In this document: piece after piece, positions 35,210 to 44,465 of the stretch | How positions within the stretch are numbered: position 1 is the stretch's first letter | How the letters are laid out: each line of letters opens with the position of its first letter | Assembly: GCF_900088125.1 (NCBI RefSeq) | Contig: NZ_FLQT01000003.1 | Coordinates: forward strand, 557,071 to 621,070 | Direction of reading: 5' to 3' | Origin: Peptoniphilus pacaensis | GTDB taxonomy: Bacteria > Bacillota > Clostridia > Tissierellales > Peptoniphilaceae | Length of the DNA: 64,000 nucleotides | Notes under the pieces: model-generated | Seen by the model: the letters and a program-made list of their open reading frames with translations, nothing else | Databases searched by the model: none | Told to the model about the DNA's origin: nothing | Translations under genes and position numbers: made by a program

Positions 35210-36420
35210 TGGATTTTATTTCAATTGTTTTAGGCACGGACAACAATGCCTACGGCGTGGCCCGCTCCCTTCACGAGGCCTACGGCGTACATTCCTACGC
35301 CTACGGGGTGAAGCCCCTGCGCTTTACGCGAAAATCGAAAATCGTGGATGTGGAAATTCACGACGGCTTCGACACGGAGGCGGGCTTTATGCCGGTGATG
35401 AACGCCATTTACGATCGCTTCAAGGATCGAAATCTGCCCCTGCTCCTCACCTCCTGCTCCGACGGCTACACCGCCCTGATCTCCAAGCACAAGGAGGAGC
35501 TCAAAGACCGCTTCCGCTTTAATTACATCGACTACGAGCTGCAACAAAAGCTGGAAAACAAAGAGGACTTCTACGCCATTTGCGAGGAGTACGGCCTGGA
35601 TTATCCCAAGACCGTGATTATTACCGAAGAAAACAAGCACGACCCGGACCTGGGCCTCACCTATCCCGTGGGCCTCAAGGCCAACGACAGCATCGCCTTC
35701 GTGCATCTGCACTTCGAGGGCAAGAAGAAGTTTTACAAGATCGAAGACGCCGAGGAGCTCGCCCGCGTGGTGGACGACATTTACGCCGCCGGCTACAAGG
35801 GGGATCTCATCGCCCAGGACTTTATTCCCGGCAACTCCTCCGCCATGTACGTCCTCAACGCCTATGTGGACACCCGCGGCGAGGTGACCATGATGTGCTT
35901 GGGCAAGTGCCTTTTGGACGAATGCCTGCCCTATGAGATCGGCAATTACAACGCCCTTTTGACCATGGGAGATCAGGCCCTTTACCATCAATACGAGGCT
36001 TTTTTAAAGGCCATGGACTACCGGGGCTTCGCCAATTTCGATTTGAAATACGACGTGCGGGATAAAACCTACAAGGTCTTCGAAATCAACATTCGCCAGG
36101 GCCGCTCGTCCTATTACATGACCGCCGGCGGCTGCAATTTCATGACCTATCCTGTGCAGGATTTGATTGTCGGCGAATCAACGCCCTGCCACTACCACGA
36201 CGAGCGGGGCCTGTGGCTCTTTGTGGATCCCGCCGTACTGAGAAAATACGGAAGTGCGCAAGACAAGGACTTAATCGAAAAATCACTGAGGGAAGGCTTC
36301 ACCTTCACCCAGTGGTACGAGAAAGACCGCTCCCTGCCCCGCTGGCTGGACTACATGCGCCGCCGATTCTCCACGCGGAAATACTATCCCCACTACGAGC
36401 CCCAAAGGCAAAACGACTGA
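35209..36420 (+). CDS. ATP-grasp ligase, D-aspartate ligase-like (peptidoglycan branching)
   Basis: 403 residues. N-terminal domain binds a carboxylate substrate; the ATP-grasp part has YPVGLKANDS (near 154), the lid region, and the Mg-binding EINIRQGRSS near 295. This layout matches the enterococcal D-Asp ligase, which adds a D-amino acid to the stem-peptide Lys of the wall precursor. Coupling by TAATG to a racemase gene supports D-Asp or D-Glu as donor; the choice cannot be read from sequence. Followed by a clear terminator. Confidence 0.78.
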   Translation: MDFISIVLGTDNNAYGVARSLHEAYGVHSYAYGVKPLRFTRKSKIVDVEIHDGFDTEAGFMPVMNAIYDRFKDRNLPLLLTSCSDGYTALISKHKEELKDRFRFNYIDYELQQKLENKEDFYAICEEYGLDYPKTVIITEENKHDPDLGLTYPVGLKANDSIAFVHLHFEGKKKFYKIEDAEELARVVDDIYAAGYKGDLIAQDFIPGNSSAMYVLNAYVDTRGEVTMMCLGKCLLDECLPYEIGNYNALLTMGDQALYHQYEAFLKAMDYRGFANFDLKYDVRDKTYKVFEINIRQGRSSYYMTAGGCNFMTYPVQDLIVGESTPCHYHDERGLWLFVDPAVLRKYGSAQDKDLIEKSLREGFTFTQWYEKDRSLPRWLDYMRRRFSTRKYYPHYEPQRQND

Positions 36421-36421
36421 T

Positions 36422-36444
36422 GCCCCCGCCCGGGGGCTCTTTTA
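36422..36444 (+). terminator. Terminator of the racemase-ligase operon
   Basis: GCCCCC-GCCC-GGGGGC followed by TCTTTTATT. Confidence 0.85.
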
Positions 36445-36559
36445 TTGCTTTTGTCGATTGAAGAAATCTTCCATGGAAAAACACAATCCTCGTCCCCTCC
36501 TTTTCTGCGTATAATAGCCTTAGAACGATAATTACTTAACACAACATAAGGAGGTTTCT

Positions 36560-37567
36560 ATGGCAGAAGACAAACGTGCATTGGTTCAAAAAGTATTGAA
36601 TATGGAAGATGCCCCTCGCGTCCCCATCGGTTTTTGGTGGCATTTCGTGCCCAAGGACAAACACTCCGCCGGCCTTCAAGATCCCTCGATTTTCGACACG
36701 GTGGTAAAGAAGCAAAAGGAAACCTACGACATACTCAAGCCGGATTTCGTGAAGCTCATGACCGACGGCTACTTCTCCCACCCCAGCGTCGTGGAAAACG
36801 ACATTCGCACCGTGGAAGATTTAAAGAAGATCAAACCCATCGGCAAAGACCATCCCTGGATTCGTGAACAGGTGGCATTAACGAAAAAAGCCATGGAATA
36901 CATGGAAGGCGAGGTCATGGTCTTTTACAATATTTTCGCCCCCATGCAATCCATGCGCATGTACATCGAATACATCTTCTCCGACGTAGACGCCTTCCAG
37001 GATTTGATTATGAATCACCCGGAAGACATGGCCGCCGCGGCAAAGATCATCGGCGACGACACCATCGCCCTTATGGAAGCCTTGAAGGAAGAGACGGCTA
37101 TCGACGGCATCTACTACAGCGTGCAAACCATTCAAAACGAAAAGGCCGACGAAGCCTTCCACGACAAATACGTGGTTCCTTCGGATCTGCAGGTACTGGA
37201 TGCAGCCAATGAGCTGTGGGACAACAATCTCATCCACATTTGCGGCATCGCCGGCTACCACAACGACATCCCCTTCTACAAAAAATACAAGGCCAAGGCT
37301 TATAACTGGGCCGTTCACACCGACAACTTCTCATTGAAAGAAGGCAAGGACCTCTTTAACGCCGCCGTCATCGGCGGGTTCGACTACAAGCCCCACACCG
37401 TGTTGGAAGACGGCACCGACGAAGAAGTGGAAGCCTTCGTCAAAGACCTTATCGAAAAGACCGGCAAACGCGGTCTGATCATCGGCGCCGACTGCGCCGT
37501 ACCCGCGGACATCGACTTAAATCGACTGGCCTTCGTCCGCGAAGTGGCGGAAAAATATTCCCGATAA
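36560..37567 (+). CDS. Uroporphyrinogen decarboxylase-family protein
   Basis: 335 residues with the UroD TIM-barrel pattern (RVPIGFWWHF near residue 20, a later HICG and NWAVHTDN segment). True UroD has the N-terminal RQAGRY-type motif, absent here; many anaerobe paralogs are methyltransferases acting on corrinoids or are uncharacterised. No haem genes are adjacent, so I call only the family. AAGGAGG lies seven bases before the ATG; a TATAAT box is found about 55 bases upstream. Confidence 0.8.
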   Translation: MAEDKRALVQKVLNMEDAPRVPIGFWWHFVPKDKHSAGLQDPSIFDTVVKKQKETYDILKPDFVKLMTDGYFSHPSVVENDIRTVEDLKKIKPIGKDHPWIREQVALTKKAMEYMEGEVMVFYNIFAPMQSMRMYIEYIFSDVDAFQDLIMNHPEDMAAAAKIIGDDTIALMEALKEETAIDGIYYSVQTIQNEKADEAFHDKYVVPSDLQVLDAANELWDNNLIHICGIAGYHNDIPFYKKYKAKAYNWAVHTDNFSLKEGKDLFNAAVIGGFDYKPHTVLEDGTDEEVEAFVKDLIEKTGKRGLIIGADCAVPADIDLNRLAFVREVAEKYSR

Positions 37568-37569
37568 AT

Positions 37570-37591
37570 TAAAGCCCCTGCGGGGGCTTTT
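37570..37591 (+). terminator. Terminator of the UroD-family gene
   Basis: AGCCCC-TGCG-GGGGCT followed by TTTT. Confidence 0.85.
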
Positions 37592-37601
37592 TCATTGCAC
37601 A

Positions 37602-37630
37602 CAAAAAAACCGAGGACATGCCTCGGTTTT
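37602..37630 (-). terminator. Terminator of the lipoprotein gene
   Basis: AACCGAGG/CCTCGGTT stem with A7 on the left, giving a U run on the leftward transcript; also has TTTT on the right. Confidence 0.8.
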
Positions 37631-37669
37631 CTTATATAGGAGAGCTGATTACTCTTCTTCGCCCGTAGC

Positions 37670-38305
37670 TTAGTTACCCGTATTTTCGTTGGCCGTATTT
37701 TCGGTGTTCGTATTTTCGGTGTTCGTATTTTCGGTGTTCGTAGCTTCGCCGCCCATATCTTCCATAAGACCGTCGAAGTCACCGAGGCCGACCAGTTCCA
37801 TCATAATATTTTCGGGTTCGGCTACCTTCCAGCTGTCTCCCTCTTTCTTCACGGCGATTTCCACGTCTTTCGTTTGGTCTTCCATTTTTTCCACGTCGAC
37901 GCCGGCCATGATTTCTTCTTCGGACTTGCCTGCCAGTATGTCGTCCATGGATTGCGATATGATGCTCATGATGTTTTTCGAGGTAATGGTGTAGACCAGT
38001 GTGCCTTCCTCGGCGCCGTCTTTGATTTCGCCGGATTTAAACTCGAACTTAGCGCTCTTCAAAATGTCGATGAAGAACTTATTTTCCGGCTTGTCCATAT
38101 CCTTCACGAATTCGTCGTCTTTTAAAAACTCTTTGTCCTTGTCCAAGACGTATTTTTGCGCATCCTCAATTTTCATTTCGCTGAAGGCGGTCATAAAGCC
38201 TTCGGCGGCTTCCTTCGCCAGCTCCGTGTCGGATTTTTTGTTACAGGCGGGAAGGGCCACGAGCATCATCAGTGCCAGGGCGATCCATAATAGTTTCTTT
38301 CTCAT
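37670..38305 (-). CDS. Lipoprotein with Asn/Thr/Glu repeat tail
   Basis: About 211 residues. The signal ends in the lipobox VALPAC-N, so the mature protein is lipid-anchored outside the membrane. The body (about 30-185) is a single alpha/beta domain like DUF4878/DUF5105-type lipoproteins, acidic and Lys-rich. The last 24 residues are tandem copies of NTENT coded by 15-bp repeats. GGAGG followed by ATGACT then ATG places the start at MRKK; the previous ATG is inside the spacing. Confidence 0.78.
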   Translation of the reverse strand: MRKKLLWIALALMMLVALPACNKKSDTELAKEAAEGFMTAFSEMKIEDAQKYVLDKDKEFLKDDEFVKDMDKPENKFFIDILKSAKFEFKSGEIKDGAEEGTLVYTITSKNIMSIISQSMDDILAGKSEEEIMAGVDVEKMEDQTKDVEIAVKKEGDSWKVAEPENIMMELVGLGDFDGLMEDMGGEATNTENTNTENTNTENTANENTGN

Positions 38306-38432
38306 AGTCATCCTCCTTCTATTGGATAGAGATTTTTCTTGACTATAGATTACCACCGGCGGATCCCTTCCACATCGCCCAAAAGGATGAGATGAAGAAC
38401 TTTTTTGATTTTTTTATGATTTTTTTCGACAA

Positions 38433-38466
38433 AAAACCCGAAGGCAGAAAATACCTTCGGGTGATT
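38433..38466 (-). terminator. Terminator of the walRK-yycHI operon
   Basis: CCCGAAGG/CCTTCGGG arms with an A6 run on the left, eight bases past the yycI stop. Confidence 0.85.
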
Positions 38467-38469
38467 TTT

Positions 38470-39309
38470 TTAATGGAGGAGAACCAGCTCTTCCCCGCCG
38501 TCCAATTCCATGCGCCATGCCACGGTGGCATAGCCCCGGGTGCCGTGGGTGAGGTTTTCCACGGCGCCTTGCTCTTTGGGATTGAAGTAGTAACAGGGGT
38601 CGATTTTTTTTATGGTTCTGCCCTTTAGGCTTTTGTGGGACAGAAGCCGTAGGAGGGATTGGGTGGCCATAGGAAGCGCCTCACGCTCCCGGGTTTCTTC
38701 CAAGACGTCGATCCACATGCGGTCCATGTAAACGACTTTGTCGCCGACCATTTTCACTTCCGTGTAGGCCGACTCCACGTAGTTTTTCTTGTAGGTCTTC
38801 GTAAAGATCAGTCGGCGCCGATTGCCCGCGGTCTCGCTGTAGTAGAGGTGCATGTCGTCGGTGGCGAAGCCTCGCTCCTTTAAAAAGGCCAGGGCCGACT
38901 TCTCCGCCTCGTCTTTTTCCAAAAAGGCGTTGGAGGTGCCGTCGGCTTCGTAAATAAAGCGGCGATTGTCCAGCACTTTTAATTTGGCCCGCGGCGTGGT
39001 GATGATGATTTCGTCGTCGCCTCGGTCGTCCGGTTTGCCTTTGCCGTGAAAGAAGCGCTCGTTTAATTCTTCCGGCGTCTGTGTTTCAAAGGCCACGTCC
39101 AGCACAGGCAGGGTGTCCCCGTCTTCGGGGATCTCGGCTTCCACCTTGATCCCGGCATCGGCCAACATCTCCTTGGTCTCCCGGTGAAAGGCCGGGGCGT
39201 TTTCCAACGGCTCCACCCGCCTGCGGTCCATGTAGAGGATGCCGGCGAGAAAGGCGTCGGTGATTAAAAGGGCGACGATAAGAACGGTCTTTGCTTTTTC
39301 CCAATTCAC
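38470..39309 (-). CDS. yycI: WalRK regulator YycI-like protein
   Basis: 279 residues: one N-terminal membrane helix (KAKTVLIVALLITDAFLAG) and an extracytoplasmic YycH/YycI-fold domain. In Bacillus YycI with YycH binds WalK in the membrane and tunes its activity. It overlaps yycH by four bases and ends the operon. Confidence 0.85.
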   Translation of the reverse strand: MNWEKAKTVLIVALLITDAFLAGILYMDRRRVEPLENAPAFHRETKEMLADAGIKVEAEIPEDGDTLPVLDVAFETQTPEELNERFFHGKGKPDDRGDDEIIITTPRAKLKVLDNRRFIYEADGTSNAFLEKDEAEKSALAFLKERGFATDDMHLYYSETAGNRRRLIFTKTYKKNYVESAYTEVKMVGDKVVYMDRMWIDVLEETREREALPMATQSLLRLLSHKSLKGRTIKKIDPCYYFNPKEQGAVENLTHGTRGYATVAWRMELDGGEELVLLH

Positions 39310-40643
39310 GATGGATCACCGCCTATCAACTGCCCGGTGAGGGCGTCGAAAAAGTAGAGCTCGTCGCCGTAGAGGACGTAGTAGCCCGGCAAAAGGGCCG
39401 CCGTCTCTTCCCCCGCCCGGTCCAGGTAGCAGAGGCTTACGCGGCGTAGGGGCTTTAGCAATTGGTCGTAGCCCTCGGTCTTGGCGCCGAATATTTCCGG
39501 ATGCATGGCCACCACGTCGGCAAAGGCCATGCCTTCCACCTTGTCGTTTTCGCCTCGGTCCTCCGCCTTGTTTCTGTAGAGATAGGTCATGCGCTTCACC
39601 TGATTGTTAAAGAGCTCCACCACGATGTAGTCGCCCTTTTCCTCCCGCATAGGCAAAACGGGCAACCCCTTTTCCGAATGGTTCATGACCACGCGATAGC
39701 CGCGAACGCCGCCCGATGTGACGGATTCCAGCTTTTCCAGATACATGTCGTCGATATTGCCGGTGTTTTTCGCCACGAATTCAAAGGCCCGCTCCACGGC
39801 ACCGGCCGGGTCCATGACTTCCTTCCCCACCTCGGTCTGGTCTTTGTAATCCAACATGCCGTTTTTGTAGAGGCGCACCGTGCGCTGGCCGTTGACGTAA
39901 AGGGTGGAGTCCTCTTCGTCGATTTCGTGCATATCGTCGATGCTCGCCTTCAAGAGGCGGCGCAGGAGGTCGTTTTTATAGGCGCTTTCCATATGGGCCA
40001 GGTCATTTTTGTAGATGACGTCCCCTTCGAAGACGGGCTTTTCGTCGGAAAGATACAGCGCCCGCTGAATGCCGTAGCGCTCCCATAGGGAGCTGTAGGA
40101 TGGATTGTCTTCCTTTTCCAGGGAGCGAATGTATTTCGTAATGTCCGACAGGTTCACGGCGAAGTCGGGCTTCATGACGCCCTCTTCCGTCTCGAAGATG
40201 ATCCCTTCCGATTCGGAAAAGTAAATGGCCAAAATGTCCCCGGGGAGGGAATCCAAGTGGTAGACATTTTTAAAGAGATCGGAATAGGTGCCCTTCGCCA
40301 CTTCAAAGACCACGGAGGGCGTGTCGTGGCATTTTAAATAGTCCTTGTAGGCCATTTTTTCCCACTGAAAATCGTCTTTGCCAACGAAGGTCTGCTTCAG
40401 GACATTGCGATAAAAGGGCCACAGGTTTTTCAGCTGCACCGTCTTCGTGTGCACGCCGCCGCCGAAATTCACCACCATGGCCGCGGGCATCATGCGCCCC
40501 GCCACGGCGTCGGTAAGCTTCGGATCCGTGACGGGAATCAATTTATTACCCGTGGGCGGCGGCGCCAGCCAGATCTGTTGGGCGAGGCCCAGGGTGAGGA
40601 AGAGGAGCACGGCGATGGCGATGGATTTTATACGCGCTTTCAT
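39306..40643 (-). CDS. yycH: WalRK regulator YycH-like protein
   Basis: 445 residues: an N-terminal membrane helix (RIKSIAIAVLLFLTLGL) and a large extracytoplasmic domain with the layout of YycH, ending in a YVLYGDELYFFDALTGQLIGG type strand pair. It is identified partly by position: overlaps of four bases with both walK and yycI. Confidence 0.85.
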   Translation of the reverse strand: MKARIKSIAIAVLLFLTLGLAQQIWLAPPPTGNKLIPVTDPKLTDAVAGRMMPAAMVVNFGGGVHTKTVQLKNLWPFYRNVLKQTFVGKDDFQWEKMAYKDYLKCHDTPSVVFEVAKGTYSDLFKNVYHLDSLPGDILAIYFSESEGIIFETEEGVMKPDFAVNLSDITKYIRSLEKEDNPSYSSLWERYGIQRALYLSDEKPVFEGDVIYKNDLAHMESAYKNDLLRRLLKASIDDMHEIDEEDSTLYVNGQRTVRLYKNGMLDYKDQTEVGKEVMDPAGAVERAFEFVAKNTGNIDDMYLEKLESVTSGGVRGYRVVMNHSEKGLPVLPMREEKGDYIVVELFNNQVKRMTYLYRNKAEDRGENDKVEGMAFADVVAMHPEIFGAKTEGYDQLLKPLRRVSLCYLDRAGEETAALLPGYYVLYGDELYFFDALTGQLIGGDPS

Positions 40644-42445
40644 GCTTCCTCCTGATCCATGGGAAAACTCAAGAGCACTTCGGTGCCCACATTGAGCTCG
40701 CTCTTAATGCGGATCCTGCCGCCCATGTTTTCCATAATATCCTTGGCGATGGAAAGGCCCAGGCCGCTGCCGCCCATGGCGCGGCTACGCCCCTTTTCCA
40801 CGCGGTAAAAGCGTTCGAAGATCCGGTCCAAATCCCGGCGGGAAATGCCGATGCCGTTGTCCTTGATCTGAATGTGCACCCGGGAGCCGAAATTCCTTCC
40901 GATGATTTCGATTTTTCCCGCGTAGGTGGTGTACTTAAAGGCATTGGTCAAAATATTGGTAATGACCTGGTACGCCCCGTGCTTGTCCGCCAAAAAGGGA
41001 CGTATGTCCACGGGAATGTCCAGATACACCTTGTGGTGCCGCTCCTTGATCATGGGCTGCAAGGATTCCAAAATCGCCGTCACCACTTCGTAAGCGTCCA
41101 TGGACACGGGCTCCCAATTGGTCCTTTTCGCATCCATATTAGACAGCTGCAAGAGGTCGGTGACCAAGTGGGTCATGCGGTCGCTCTCCCGGTCGATAAT
41201 GCTCAAAAAGCGCAGCTGAGCCTCCCGATTTAAGGACGCCTTCATCAAAGTCTCCGTATAGGATTTAATGGTGGTAATGGGGGTCTTGAGCTCGTGGCCC
41301 ACATTGGCGACGAAATCTTTTCTCAGCACGTCCAAATTGTGCTCTTCCGTAATATCCTGGAGCACGGCGATAATCCCCTGGGGCCGATTGCTCTCGCCCT
41401 TGTAGGGGGCGTAGCGAATATTGTAGTATTTGTTTTTGATTTCCACCTGACTGAGCCCGGTCAATGAGCCCACCTCAAAGTAATTGAGCTTGGCAATGTT
41501 CAGCCGCTTCACGTCGAAGGAGCCGCCCACGGCATCGTCGGCCAGATCCAAAATCTCCCGGGCCACGGGATTCACGTGGATCAGCTTGCCCATGGAGTCC
41601 ACGGCGATAATCCCCTCGGACATGTAGTGGAACATGGTGTCCAGCTTAGACCGCTCGGAGTCCATGCGGGAGATGGTCTCTTCCAATTCGTCGGTGAGGT
41701 AATTAAACATGCTCCCCAGCCGGCCGATTTCGTCGTTGCTCTTGACCTCTACCTTTTGATTGAAATTGCCCTCGGCCATTTCCCGCGCCTGCCGGGTCAC
41801 GTCCCGAATGGGCAGGGTAATGGAGCGGGCCAAAACATAGGCGAGCAGGGTGGTAATGCCCATGGCCACCACCATGGCGTAGGTCATAATGACCCGGGCG
41901 TCGCCTACCACGCCGTAAAGGCTGCTTAGATCGGCGACCATGTAAAATAAGCCCATGACGTTGCCGTCTTTTGCAAAGACGGGCATGGTGTAATGGGCGT
42001 AGCGTACTTTTGTCTTGGCATCTTCACGAATGATGGAGGAGCCTTCGCCGCGAAAGCCGTCCAAGATCAGCTTCGGCGAAAGCTCCGATTCCCCCAGGGC
42101 GTTTTGTCCCACCGCCAGCTCCCCGGAATTGTTGGTGGTGGCGATGACCTTCGGCACCTCCCCGGGGCCGATGACGTAAATGGCCTCGTCGCTTCCGATG
42201 CGCCAGGCATTCAAGGTGTTTTGAATGCGGCCGTGGACTTCGTCCCAAGGCGTCTCCGTTAAATAAGGCGATGAATTGGCGATGGAGCTTAGTGTCTGCT
42301 CCATATCCGTCTGCACCTTCTCCAGCTGGGCATCTTCCAGGCGGTTGACGATAAAAGCCCCGATAATGGCCATGACCACCAAGACGAGAAGGACGTAGAT
42401 GAAGATAAAACGCCACTTGATGCTGGAATAATACTTATCCTCCAA
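40640..42445 (-). CDS. walK: Cell-wall sensor histidine kinase WalK
   Basis: 601 residues: membrane helix at 12-33, extracellular PAS-like sensor (about 40-180), second helix (about 185-205), HAMP (about 206-258), cytoplasmic PAS (about 265-365), HisKA with the phosphorylated His in VGHELKTP (near 380) and an ATPase domain with DNGIGI and GSGLGLSIAKD. It controls wall hydrolases through WalR. It overlaps walR by 11 bases. Confidence 0.93.
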   Translation of the reverse strand: MEDKYYSSIKWRFIFIYVLLVLVVMAIIGAFIVNRLEDAQLEKVQTDMEQTLSSIANSSPYLTETPWDEVHGRIQNTLNAWRIGSDEAIYVIGPGEVPKVIATTNNSGELAVGQNALGESELSPKLILDGFRGEGSSIIREDAKTKVRYAHYTMPVFAKDGNVMGLFYMVADLSSLYGVVGDARVIMTYAMVVAMGITTLLAYVLARSITLPIRDVTRQAREMAEGNFNQKVEVKSNDEIGRLGSMFNYLTDELEETISRMDSERSKLDTMFHYMSEGIIAVDSMGKLIHVNPVAREILDLADDAVGGSFDVKRLNIAKLNYFEVGSLTGLSQVEIKNKYYNIRYAPYKGESNRPQGIIAVLQDITEEHNLDVLRKDFVANVGHELKTPITTIKSYTETLMKASLNREAQLRFLSIIDRESDRMTHLVTDLLQLSNMDAKRTNWEPVSMDAYEVVTAILESLQPMIKERHHKVYLDIPVDIRPFLADKHGAYQVITNILTNAFKYTTYAGKIEIIGRNFGSRVHIQIKDNGIGISRRDLDRIFERFYRVEKGRSRAMGGSGLGLSIAKDIMENMGGRIRIKSELNVGTEVLLSFPMDQEEA

Positions 42446-43118
42446 AGTAATAGCCCACTCCTCGCTTCGTTAAAATATAGCGAAAATCTTCGCCGGCATC
42501 TTCGATCTTTTCTCTCAAACGGCGCACCGTCACGTCCACGGTGCGAATGTCGCCGTAGTATTCGTAGCCCCAGACCTCTTCCAAGAGAGTCTCCCGGCTG
42601 AACACCGTGCCCGGCGACTGAGCTAAGTACTTCAACAGCTCAAACTCCCGCAGCGTCAGATCCACCACCTTGCCCCGCTTGGTCACTTCGTACTTCACGG
42701 GATCGATGTTCAGATCCGCTTCCTCGATGACCTCGTCGGGGAGATAGCCTTCGTTTTCGAAATCCTGGCGGCGGAAGTTCGCCTTCACACGGGCGATCAA
42801 TTCCCCCATGCTGAAAGGCTTCACCACGTAATCGTCGGCGCCCAGCTCCAAGCCGCGAATGCGATCGCCTTCGGCATCTTTCGCCGTAAGCATAATCACC
42901 GGCACCCGGCTCTTCTTGCGAATTTCCCGCAAGGCTTCAAAACCGTCCATGCGCGGCATCATCACATCCAAAAGCACCAGATCCGGCGCCCAGCTGTCGA
43001 ATGTTTCCAGACACTCCACCCCGTCTTTGGCCGTGGCGGTTTCGTAACCTTCGTTGGATAAATTGTATGCGATAATTTCGGCAATAGCCGCTTCGTCTTC
43101 AGTAATTAAAATTTTCAT
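42435..43118 (-). CDS. walR: Response regulator WalR
   Basis: 227 residues: receiver domain with the phospho-acceptor Asp in LLDVMMPRMDG (near 53) and Lys in the VMLTAK loop, then an OmpR-type winged helix with ILTKRGVGYYF at the end. AGGAGGCGATCCC precedes the chosen ATG; 17 extra codons upstream lack support. A TATAAT box (43138-43143) lies just upstream. First gene of walR-walK-yycH-yycI; walJ and htrA, usual further partners, are not here. Confidence 0.93.
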   Translation of the reverse strand: MKILITEDEAAIAEIIAYNLSNEGYETATAKDGVECLETFDSWAPDLVLLDVMMPRMDGFEALREIRKKSRVPVIMLTAKDAEGDRIRGLELGADDYVVKPFSMGELIARVKANFRRQDFENEGYLPDEVIEEADLNIDPVKYEVTKRGKVVDLTLREFELLKYLAQSPGTVFSRETLLEEVWGYEYYGDIRTVDVTVRRLREKIEDAGEDFRYILTKRGVGYYFGG

Positions 43119-43178
43119 GGGATCGCCTCCTACTTTGATTATATCACAGGTGAAATCGGTTATAATCAAGGGGAAGCC

Positions 43179-43427
43179 TTAGGCCTGAAGCTTTCGCGAA
43201 AGTTCCATGATTCTTTCATAGAGAACACGCACTTCACCGCCGTAAGGCGCCGCCGCCTCTTCCAGCCGCAAAAGGAGTGTCGCCTCCCGCGCGGCATCGT
43301 AGACAGGGCGGTTCAATTTCTTTTTCTCCTCGCCGATGGCGCGAGACAGATCGAAGCGGGCCTTTAGAAGGGCCACCAACTGATCGTCCACGACGTCGAT
43401 TTCTTTTCGCAACAATTCGATAGACAT
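43179..43427 (-). CDS. Chorismate mutase, AroQ type
   Basis: 82 residues, all helical, with the AroQ residues in order: LRKEIDVVDDQLVALLKARF, Lys/Arg near AIGEEKKKLN, and DAAREATLL. It converts chorismate to prephenate for Phe/Tyr. The start is fixed by CCGGAGG five bases upstream, part of a palindrome shared with the divergent ATP-grasp gene. Chorismate itself is made by aroA-aroC-aroK some 12 kb away. Confidence 0.85.
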   Translation of the reverse strand: MSIELLRKEIDVVDDQLVALLKARFDLSRAIGEEKKKLNRPVYDAAREATLLLRLEEAAAPYGGEVRVLYERIMELSRKLQA

Positions 43428-43431
43428 AATA

Positions 43432-43441
43432 CCTCCGGAGG
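43432..43441. promoter_or_regulatory. Palindromic Shine-Dalgarno shared by two divergent genes
   Basis: CCTCCGGAGG reads as CCGGAGG ahead of both ATGs (minus at 43427, plus at 43446). The two coding regions are only 18 bp apart, so this palindrome is the ribosome site of each. Confidence 0.8.
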
Positions 43442-43445
43442 TTCT

Positions 43446-44309
43446 ATGATTCACATTATTTACCACGGTTACTTCTCCTTCGCCATCCACAAGGTGGTGC
43501 AGGATTTAATCAATAAAGGCACAGGCGTCCTCGCCAAGCCCCACACGGACTATATTTTGGAGGCGGATGAGGGCACCATCCTCGCCCGGGATTTAAAAAA
43601 AGATCCCGCCCCCGACGCCTATTTGTTTTTCGACAAAGACATTCGCCTGGCGCGGGCCCTGGAAAAAAACCGCCCCGTCTTTAATTCGGCGGATGCCATC
43701 GCCTTGGCCGACGATAAAATTTCCACCTACACCGCCTTGGCGCCTTCCCTCCCCATGGTGGACACGGTGCCCGCCCCCTTCCACTACCGAAAGGAAGCGT
43801 TGAAGGAAGATTTCCTCGCCTATGTAGAAACACGCTTCGGCTATCCCATGGTGATCAAAGCCGCCAAAGGCTCCTTCGGCGAGCAGGTGCATCTGGCGAA
43901 AAATCGCAGCGAGGCGCAGGCCATCGCCGAGACCATGGCCGGGGATGATTTTCTCTTTCAGCCCTTTATCGCCGAGTCCGCCGGCGTGGACAAGCGGGTG
44001 CTCGTCATCGGCGGTGAAATCGTCGGCGCCATCGAGCGCAGAAACGAGCACGACTTCCGCGCCAATATCGCCGCGGGATCCGTGGCACGGCCCATCGAGC
44101 TTAGCGAGGAAGAAAAAGCCATCGCCCTCGCCGCCCACAAAAAGGCGAAACTCGATTTTTCCGGCATCGACCTCATCGAGTCCGAAAAGGGCCCTCTCCT
44201 GGTGGAAATCAACTCCAATATGAGCTACCTGGGCTTTCAGGAAGCCACGGGGATCGACGTGTCAGGGAAACTCCTGTCTTACGTCGAGGCGACCGCAAAA
44301 ATGGCCTGA
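43446..44309 (+). CDS. RimK-like ATP-grasp ligase
   Basis: 287 residues. A short N-terminal domain, then an ATP-grasp fold: YPMVIKAAKGSFGEQVHL near 130, the FIAESAGVDKRVLVIGGEIVGA strand pair (in pieces near 178-200), and the Mg-binding LLVEINSNM near 257. It resembles alpha-L-glutamate ligases that extend a peptide or a cofactor; substrate unknown. Starts five bases after the shared GGAGG palindrome. No partner follows on the same strand. Confidence 0.8.
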   Translation: MIHIIYHGYFSFAIHKVVQDLINKGTGVLAKPHTDYILEADEGTILARDLKKDPAPDAYLFFDKDIRLARALEKNRPVFNSADAIALADDKISTYTALAPSLPMVDTVPAPFHYRKEALKEDFLAYVETRFGYPMVIKAAKGSFGEQVHLAKNRSEAQAIAETMAGDDFLFQPFIAESAGVDKRVLVIGGEIVGAIERRNEHDFRANIAAGSVARPIELSEEEKAIALAAHKKAKLDFSGIDLIESEKGPLLVEINSNMSYLGFQEATGIDVSGKLLSYVEATAKMA

Positions 44310-44465
44310 TGCCTTTATGGGATCAGTGTAGCACGTTTATTCCATAGAAACAATTCCGGTCCTATTCAAAAAATCTATAGCCCGCGCGTTTCATGGCGTA
44401 ATTCTATGGAACCGACGTAATCCCTTGTGCTTTCCTATGTTATAATTCAATTATGGAGGGATACT

